This document shows, one piece after another, positions 58,953 through 64,000 of a stretch of 64,000 nt of DNA. This DNA is from Vibrio penaeicida (GTDB lineage: Bacteria > Pseudomonadota > Gammaproteobacteria > Enterobacterales > Vibrionaceae): positions 86,691-150,690 of the forward strand of contig NZ_BFAQ01000047.1 in the NCBI RefSeq assembly GCF_002933855.1, read 5' to 3'. Within the stretch, counting starts at the first letter, position 1. Each line of letters begins with the position of its first letter. The notes beneath the pieces were generated by a model. The model was not told the origin of the DNA. It did no database searches and saw only the letters and a program-made list of their open reading frames with translations. The position numbers were made by a program, and so were the translations under genes.

Positions 58953-60077
58953 ATGTTGTCTCCAATTAAACCACTTCAACTTAGCCTGACAGAAGGGCAA
59001 AAAAAGGTTCTTGGCGTTGTTCGTCAACACGGTTCTTTACCAAGAACAAAAATTGCCGAGTTAACAGGGTTTGGTACAGGCTCTGTGACGACTCTTTGTA
59101 AAGAGCTATTGAGCTTACAACTTATTCAAGAAAGTGAGCGAGTGAAAGGCGGTCGTGGACAGCCAGCAAAACCCGTTTCATTATCGCCTTATGCCGCTTT
59201 TACTTTTGGTGTGGCTTTTCATATCGCAAAGATAGATTTAGCGCTTGCCAATTTTACTGGTGAGATATTGGATCGCGTTGAAATTTTTTACGACGAATCT
59301 CAACCCGTAACAGATACCGTAATTCTCATTGAGAAATCGATAGAGAAACTGACGATAAAGCATAGATTAATGAATGCTCGAATTCTGGGAATAGGGGTTT
59401 CGATGCCAGGTCCGCATATGTCTGATGGCAAATGTGTGCACACGATCGATCAGATGAAACATTGGAGAGATGTCGATTTAGCGGCGTTATTCGGAGAGCA
59501 GTTCGATTACCCAGTCTGGATCGATAACGACTGTAAGGTTGCTGCTGTCGGTGAATATTATTCCGGGCTTTGGGAAGAGACAAAGCATTTAGTTCTGATT
59601 GAAATTGGTCACGGGATTGGCGGGGCCGTGATCATGGATGGAAAACTTTATTCAGGCAGGCACAACAATGCTGGTGAAATTGGAACGTTTTTTAATCGAC
59701 GTGACAAATTGAGGCCGTGCCTTCGAGAACTGATCATTGAACTTCAAGATGCAGGATTAGATGTGGTGAAATTGGAAGACATTCCCGACATCTCTCATCC
59801 GATTGTTGCGAATTGGATTAAACGTTCTGCTGAAAGGTTAATGCCTGCATTACTGCTTACTCTGAGTTGGTTTGACCCTGAATGTGTTGTGATTGGTGGA
59901 ACCTCGCCAAAGGCAATAAGCGATGCATTGATTAAAGAGATGGATCTAACTGCTGAGTGGAATAGCCGCTTTGATTACCCAGTTGCAGAGATAGCCTCTT
60001 CCAGAGTTGGAAAGTATTTGTCATCCTACGGGGCGAGTATGTATCCCGTATTTCAGACTCTTTCTTACCAAACATAG
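58953..60077 (+). CDS. ROK-family transcriptional regulator (NagC/Mlc type), zinc site missing
   Basis: A 374-residue protein: an N-terminal winged helix-turn-helix (about 12-75; GSLPRTKIAELTGFGTGSVTTLCKELL) and a ROK actin-like ATPase-fold domain (about 85-370; LIEIGHGIGGAVIMDGKLYSG, HNNAGEIGTF). The Cys-rich zinc motif (CxCGxxGCxE) that normally follows GEIGH is absent; here it reads GEIGTFFNRRDKLRPCLREL. Ligand response may thus differ from NagC. Last gene of the cluster; likely controls both divergent transcripts through the 26-bp elements. Confidence 0.85.
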   Translation: MLSPIKPLQLSLTEGQKKVLGVVRQHGSLPRTKIAELTGFGTGSVTTLCKELLSLQLIQESERVKGGRGQPAKPVSLSPYAAFTFGVAFHIAKIDLALANFTGEILDRVEIFYDESQPVTDTVILIEKSIEKLTIKHRLMNARILGIGVSMPGPHMSDGKCVHTIDQMKHWRDVDLAALFGEQFDYPVWIDNDCKVAAVGEYYSGLWEETKHLVLIEIGHGIGGAVIMDGKLYSGRHNNAGEIGTFFNRRDKLRPCLRELIIELQDAGLDVVKLEDIPDISHPIVANWIKRSAERLMPALLLTLSWFDPECVVIGGTSPKAISDALIKEMDLTAEWNSRFDYPVAEIASSRVGKYLSSYGASMYPVFQTLSYQT

Positions 60078-60116
60078 AGTTTTTTAACAAATTCAGTGTT
60101 TTTTATCAAAAATAGT

Positions 60117-60150
60117 AAAAGACCCAATGGCAATGCGATTGGGTCTTTTG
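60117..60150 (+). terminator. Terminator after the ROK gene
   Basis: GACCCAAT (60121-60128) pairs with ATTGGGTC (60138-60145), flanked by AAAA and TTTT. Confidence 0.85.
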
Positions 60151-60155
60151 CTATT

Positions 60156-60188
60156 TATACCCAAGTATCTTGACGTGACTTGGGTATA
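60156..60188. repeat. Dispersed Vibrio intergenic repeat, perfect 11-bp inverted copy
   Basis: TATACCCAAGT (60156-60166) and ACTTGGGTATA (60178-60188) are exact reverse complements around an 11-bp centre. This is the cleanest member of the family in the window and lies directly after the terminator. Confidence 0.9.
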
Positions 60189-60238
60189 GCATTTTCTTTT
60201 AAAACTTGGCTGCACTTTAATTGGTTAGGGAAAAGTGT

Positions 60239-60493
60239 TTACGCTTTTGCCGTTTCCAAGTTTTCTGATTTTTTCTCGTTATACATCTTGAGAAGGAAGT
60301 ATACATTCACACAAGCGATAAATCCGTTGGTGACGACTACAGGCATAGCGTCGATCATTAATCCATAACTTGTGAAAAGCGCGCAGCCAATAAAGTTAAG
60401 GACTCGAAGCAATACGATGTCTTTCATCATAAGCGAGATCGCTACCATAATTGACGATGCGTAACCTAAAATTTCTACAGTGCTAAATTCCAT
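60239..60493 (-). CDS. YgjV-type small inner-membrane protein
   Basis: An 84-residue protein with three hydrophobic segments (ILGYASSIMVAISLMM, ILRVLNFIGCALFTSYGL, VVVTNGFIACVNVYFLLKM), the pattern of the Imp-YgjV family (half the length of E. coli YgjV). RBS GAGGGTCAATTA. Function unknown. Confidence 0.75.
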   Translation of the reverse strand: MEFSTVEILGYASSIMVAISLMMKDIVLLRVLNFIGCALFTSYGLMIDAMPVVVTNGFIACVNVYFLLKMYNEKKSENLETAKA

Positions 60494-60752
60494 TAATTGA
60501 CCCTCATAGTCTCATCGGTGTTACAGCTACCAATTCTTCTCTTCATGAGATGGTGGGGGTTATCCTTGCCCCGAATGGTCATTTTGCTTAACTATAACAA
60601 GAGCTGAATAGGTCTGGAATACAAGGTGTTAAGGAAAGTGAAAGTAAGCGATTACGCAAACGTTAAACGTGAAAAATAAATGTTGTATACCGATATATGT
60701 TGAATCAATCAGTAAGGTTTGGCGTGAAATTTGTTAAAGGAAAGAAAATAAA
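60494..60752. other. Gene-free stretch upstream of the YgjV-type gene
   Basis: About 260 bp. Holds a PurR-like left half-palindrome ACGCAAACGTT (60654-60664) with a poor right half, so control by PurR is only suggested. Nothing else recognised. Confidence 0.35.
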
Positions 60753-60773
60753 AACCCCTGCGGAGCAGGGGTT
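60753..60773 (-). terminator. Rho-independent terminator of yeeX
   Basis: AACCCCTG (60753-60760) pairs with CAGGGGTT (60766-60773); on the minus strand it is followed by TTTATTTTC. Confidence 0.9.
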
Positions 60774-60802
60774 CGAAAGCGGTTTTGGATAAGCGAGTAG
60801 GC

Positions 60803-61117
60803 TTATTTTTTACCTTGAGTTTGCTTATCTGCTTCTGTTAGCTCGCGGATTTTACGGCTAATGTCGCGGCGAACCTTAGATATTTCAGCGCTCTTAATGA
60901 TGTGGTCATCAACGCGATCTTCATAATCGGCTTTCATGTTTTTGATGATAGCAACGATTTCATCAGGCTTCATTTCTGGCTTGATGTAGTCCAATAGGTT
61001 TTCTAGTAGATCAACACGCTTAGTGTTATCACGAATTTTCTTATCGTTGTCCTGCAACTCACGCTTTAGTTTGTTCTTACGACGAGCTTGGTTAACGATT
61101 TCAAATACGTTGTTCAT
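60803..61117 (-). CDS. yeeX: YeeX-type DUF496 coiled protein
   Basis: A 104-residue, highly charged, helical protein of the UPF0265/DUF496 family; heptad patterns predict a coiled coil over most of its length (KLKRELQDNDKKIRDNTKRV). Starts MNNVFEIVNQARRKNKLKREL as in E. coli YeeX. RBS GGGGAAAAAATCC. Function unknown. Confidence 0.9.
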   Translation of the reverse strand: MNNVFEIVNQARRKNKLKRELQDNDKKIRDNTKRVDLLENLLDYIKPEMKPDEIVAIIKNMKADYEDRVDDHIIKSAEISKVRRDISRKIRELTEADKQTQGKK

Positions 61118-61309
61118 AGGATTTTTTCCCCAAAATCAAAACGAGTAACTTTTTTTGATTAAAACATAATGCAGGAACGCTTAACAGACTTTAGATCAAT
61201 CCCTTGCATCTTATGGTGAAAAATTAAACATACACTCTGAGAACAGTTGTGTTGAACTCCTGAACCGCTATATCATCTTCCTAAGTATTTAAACAATTAC
61301 CACGAATCT

Positions 61310-61495
61310 ATGACACCTATCGATGAATGCGACACCAAAGAGAACGGTACTTCCACAAGAAGTAAGCTAGGTTCCTCGTATAAAACAGGTCGTCAGTTAC
61401 AAGAAATTACCGAGATAGAACTGAGCCGAAGCAAAATAGTTGTTCTATCTTTGGATGGCAAGCCACAACGAATTCCTTTGGTCACTAACCACTAG
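61310..61495 (+). CDS. Small hypothetical protein upstream of yceH
   Basis: A 61-codon frame with ATG but only a weak ribosome-binding site. Polar, with Ser/Thr/Lys-rich stretches and no signal or hydrophobic segment. It ends 42 bp before yceH on the same strand. I do not recognise it, and it could be chance. Confidence 0.35.
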   Translation: MTPIDECDTKENGTSTRSKLGSSYKTGRQLQEITEIELSRSKIVVLSLDGKPQRIPLVTNH

Positions 61496-61537
61496 ATAAG
61501 GGTTGGTATCAGGGGGGAGAACAAAAAGGAAGGTTGA

Positions 61538-62200
61538 ATGAGCATTGAATTGAACGCTATTGAAGCTCGCGTGATTGGCTGCTTAATAGAAAAGGAAGTG
61601 ACTACGCCAGATCATTACCCGCTTACTTTAAACAGCTTAACGTCTGCATGTAATCAGAAGAGTAATCGAGACCCTGTGCTCTCATTATCTGAAGGTGATG
61701 TACAAAACGCCTTGGACTCGCTTATACAACGTAGGCTCGTTACCGACGAAAGCAGCTTTAACTCTCGCGCTGCGAAGTATCAGCATAGGTTCTGTAATAC
61801 AGAATTTGGAAGCTTGAAATTTACTGCACAAGAAAAAGGGATAGTTTGCTGCATGCTGCTCAGAGGAGCGCAAACTCCAGGAGAACTCCGTACACGTACA
61901 AACAGGCTTTGTACCTTTACTGATGTAAAAGAAACTGAAAGTGTATTGGAAGGGCTTGCTGCACGTGAAGAAGGGGCGTTAGTTGTAAAACTACCTCGTG
62001 AACCTGGAAAGCGCGAATCTCGCTATCAACACTTATTCTGTGGTGAGGTTGATATCGAATCACTTGCTACTGTTTCTATCGAGCCTTCCGGTGATACAGC
62101 GAGAGTAGATGCGCTAGAAAATGAAGTTGCTGAGCTTAAACTAGAAGTATCTGAGCTTAAGGATTCCCTTGATCAGCTTCGAGCACTAATTAATCAATGA
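61538..62200 (+). CDS. yceH: YceH-family DUF480 protein
   Basis: A 220-residue protein of the UPF0502 family: tandem winged-helix-like domains (LNAIEARVIGCLIEKEVTTPDHYPLTLNSL..ACNQKSNRDPV, then CCMLLRGAQTPGELRTRTNRL) and a C-terminal coiled coil (about 190-220). RBS AAGGAAGGTTGA. Its stop overlaps the next gene's ATG (ATGA), so the pair is coupled. Function unknown; a nucleic-acid contact is plausible. Confidence 0.93.
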   Translation: MSIELNAIEARVIGCLIEKEVTTPDHYPLTLNSLTSACNQKSNRDPVLSLSEGDVQNALDSLIQRRLVTDESSFNSRAAKYQHRFCNTEFGSLKFTAQEKGIVCCMLLRGAQTPGELRTRTNRLCTFTDVKETESVLEGLAAREEGALVVKLPREPGKRESRYQHLFCGEVDIESLATVSIEPSGDTARVDALENEVAELKLEVSELKDSLDQLRALINQ

Positions 62201-62475
62201 TCAATAAAGACGCATGGTTTGTTTACCTTGTAAGAGACAAAAACGCGTCTTTGTATTGTGGCGTAACCGACCATGTCATTCGTCGGTTTCGCCAGCATCA
62301 AGCGGGTAAAGGAGCAAAATTTTTACGCGGAAAAATGCCTTTAACACTTGAGTGGTTCTATGTTGCTGACTCTAAAAGCGCAGCGTTAAAGCTAGAATAC
62401 AAAATCAAGCAATTGCCAAAATCTCAGAAAGAAAAGCTCGTTTCTGGTGAATCTCTTTTTACTTTCCTAAATTAA
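62197..62475 (+). CDS. GIY-YIG domain protein (YhbQ type)
   Basis: A 92-residue GIY-YIG nuclease-fold protein: WFVYLVRDKNASLYCGVTDHVIRRFRQHQAGKGAKFLRGKMPLTL carries the Y...Y-G core with Arg and Glu64-type residues (EWFYVADSKSAALKLEYKIKQL). Members act in DNA repair or have unknown function. It overlaps yceH by 4 bp. Confidence 0.9.
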   Translation: MINKDAWFVYLVRDKNASLYCGVTDHVIRRFRQHQAGKGAKFLRGKMPLTLEWFYVADSKSAALKLEYKIKQLPKSQKEKLVSGESLFTFLN

Positions 62476-62640
62476 CATTCTGTTTCTTTTCCGGTTCAAC
62501 CTTCCTAAAAGGCGTTGTAGATCACATTAAATTGCGGTCATCATCCAAGCCATACATTACAATAATCTATTGAAAGAGAGATTATCTTCATATCATTTAT
62601 GAAAATAGTTGAGCTATATAAATAATAATTGGAATAGATT

Positions 62641-63780
62641 ATGAATAACAAAAATGCAGTGGTGTTTGGCTTATCCTTGTTGTCGCTGTCTGTCAGCGCA
62701 GCTAATCATGTCGCCGATGGGCGCGGAAATGGTATGGGGAATACTGGGGTTGCCTCAGGGGAATACTTAGTTGCTCCATTCTACAATCCAGCGCTTGCTG
62801 CGGTTAGTGAAGATTCAGATGATTTCGCACTGCTTATTCCCGCTGGTGGAGTGAAAGTTCGAGATACCGACAACGCAATAGAACTCATTGATGACGTGCA
62901 AAATACGTTTGAAAAAGTGCAGTCATCACCTAGTACAGCTTTACTCCAAGAGCTAAATGGTCACCTAGATTCATTGTCTGGTCACAAGCCTCTTACCGCA
63001 TCTGGGAACTTGGGAGTTGCGGTAGCAATACCAACTCAAGTTGTGTCAGCGAACTTATTTACTGCCGGCTATGTTGAAGTCATCGGAGTAACAGATGTAG
63101 CGTCGAAAGTATCGGATGGTCTGACCGATACCACTCAGCGGGTTCAAAACACCACTGTAGATTTGGTTGCCTTTGGCTATACCGAAGTGGGGGTAGCGTT
63201 AGCAAAGCAACTCAATGTCGGTGGTCAGCAATTTTCTTTTGGTGTGACTCCTAAGTTTCAAAACCTGACTACGTATTCGCAAAACATCAATGTTAATGAC
63301 TTCAAAATCAATGACTATGATGAAGGAGAAACAACAGAGTCAGCATTCAACTTAGATTTGGGTGCCGTATGGTTACTTGGTGATAATTTTAGAGGCGCGT
63401 TAGCCATTAAAGACGTTCTAAAACAATCAATAACAACTGAAACAAACTTTGTTTATGAACTGTCACCACAGATAACAGTAGGGGGAGCTTTCGTTTCAGA
63501 GTTCTTTACCTTGGCGGCAGACGCTGATCTGACGGCTCAAACGCGTTTTGTTGGAGTCGATGATGATACGCAGTTTGTCCGGCTCGGAGCAGAAGCGAAC
63601 GCTTGGGACTGGGCTCAATTACGATTAGGTTATGAGATCGATACCAAAAGTACGGTAGACAATTCTGTCACATTTGGATTGGGTTTCAGTCCATTTGACG
63701 TTGTTAGCATCGATCTAGCCGGCAGTTACGCAGGAAATAATCAATTTGGTGCGTCAGGTAGCTTAGCCTTCACGTTCTAA
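62641..63780 (+). CDS. TraF_2-family outer-membrane protein
   Basis: A 379-residue exported protein; signal peptide about 1-20 (ending SAA). The mature start HVADGRGNGMGNTGVASGEYLVAPFYNPAL and the alternating strands, ending SLAFTF (terminal Phe), are typical of outer-membrane barrels related to PorV/FadL. The PF13729 name 'conjugal transfer TraF' is historical; there is no conjugation gene here. RBS GGAATAGATT. Function unknown. Confidence 0.85.
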   Translation: MNNKNAVVFGLSLLSLSVSAANHVADGRGNGMGNTGVASGEYLVAPFYNPALAAVSEDSDDFALLIPAGGVKVRDTDNAIELIDDVQNTFEKVQSSPSTALLQELNGHLDSLSGHKPLTASGNLGVAVAIPTQVVSANLFTAGYVEVIGVTDVASKVSDGLTDTTQRVQNTTVDLVAFGYTEVGVALAKQLNVGGQQFSFGVTPKFQNLTTYSQNINVNDFKINDYDEGETTESAFNLDLGAVWLLGDNFRGALAIKDVLKQSITTETNFVYELSPQITVGGAFVSEFFTLAADADLTAQTRFVGVDDDTQFVRLGAEANAWDWAQLRLGYEIDTKSTVDNSVTFGLGFSPFDVVSIDLAGSYAGNNQFGASGSLAFTF

Positions 63781-64000
63781 ATTTTCATCTCCTTGGTAAA
63801 AAGCAATTTGGGAAGGTCCAGGTTGTTTTTTACTTGGGTATATTATGACTTAGATAATTTGTTGTCATACCTTTCAAATTGGTCACTTTTAATATCAAAT
63901 TTTTGAATGAATAGAGAATGAAATAATCATTCTTTAGTTAATATCTCCTCCTTTCTGTATTTATATTAAAGTAAATAACACCCCGTTATATATCTATTTG
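63781..64000. other. Gene-free right edge
   Basis: AT-rich sequence without a recognised gene apart from the repeat arm at 63832. Confidence 0.4.
63832..63842. repeat. Single arm of the dispersed repeat
   Basis: ACTTGGGTATA, one arm only; partner not seen in the window. Confidence 0.5.

Noticed and set aside
62641..63780. TraF_2 protein as evidence of a conjugative element
   Set aside because: The family name is historical; no transfer, relaxase or integrase gene is present and the product looks like a chromosomal outer-membrane protein.

Overview
This window looks like a chromosomal segment of a Vibrio or close relative, base composition in the mid-40s % GC. The evidence is a LuxT-like TetR regulator, a two-domain TorY/TorZ TMAO respiration pair, a secreted GH18 chitinase with a C-terminal chitin-binding segment, CheV, a TraF_2 outer-membrane protein, trypsin-like proteases with GlyGly-CTERM-like tails, and a dispersed intergenic repeat built on TATACCCAAGT / ACTTGGGTATA. 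The set of neighbours (gcvT, fru operon, pyrC, luxT, cheV) suggests the secondary chromosome, but that is inference. No rRNA, tRNA, CRISPR array, IS element or prophage was seen.

Layout. 1-7330: end of gcvT, a secreted serine protease, a decayed copy of the same protease family, the torY-torZ operon, a second serine protease and a convergent phenolic acid decarboxylase gene that overlaps its 3' end. 7660-12920: the fructose PTS operon fruB-fruK-fruA and its divergent LacI-type regulator cra/fruR, with three palindromic FruR boxes between them. 12970-24660: a truncated outer-membrane-type remnant, a large chemoreceptor with three PAS-like repeats, a DadA-type oxidoreductase, small hypotheticals including YgbA, a WYL regulator beside an ABM-fold protein, and the chitinase. 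24800-31950: an AAC(6')-like acetyltransferase, a FIST-diguanylate cyclase operon (possible NO/heme signalling), the biotin ECF transporter bioM-bioN-bioY with a BPL_N protein, and an AraC-type regulator. 32000-37500: pyrC, a MOSC-reductase-ferredoxin fusion, and the NAD genes nadE and nadD-like. 37580-45220: a helix-turn-helix-less cupin protein, a PlsC-like acyltransferase behind a FadR-like box, an eight-repeat LRR protein, YnjH and YfcZ-type small proteins, luxT, yiaY, cheV, ppiC. 45270-53640: a TRAP transporter (dctP-Q-M), a secreted lipase, and a periplasmic binding protein paired with a hybrid histidine kinase. 53870-60080: a four-gene ABC importer divergent from a glycerophosphodiesterase gene and a ROK regulator gene. 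60240-63780: YgjV-like, YeeX, YceH, a GIY-YIG protein and a TraF_2 protein.

The best candidate for a coherent little-described system is 53869-60077. An importer of the Pot/Afu/Phn type, a glycerophosphodiester phosphodiesterase and a ROK repressor lie together. Both divergent promoters carry a nearly identical 26-bp semi-palindrome (TTATT...AATAAGG) immediately before the ribosome-binding site. This reads as a ROK-controlled phosphodiester uptake and hydrolysis module. Other points worth a second look are the FIST-DGC pair, the self-contained MOSC electron-transfer fusion, the FadR-like box before the acyltransferase, and the BPL_N protein attached to biotin uptake.
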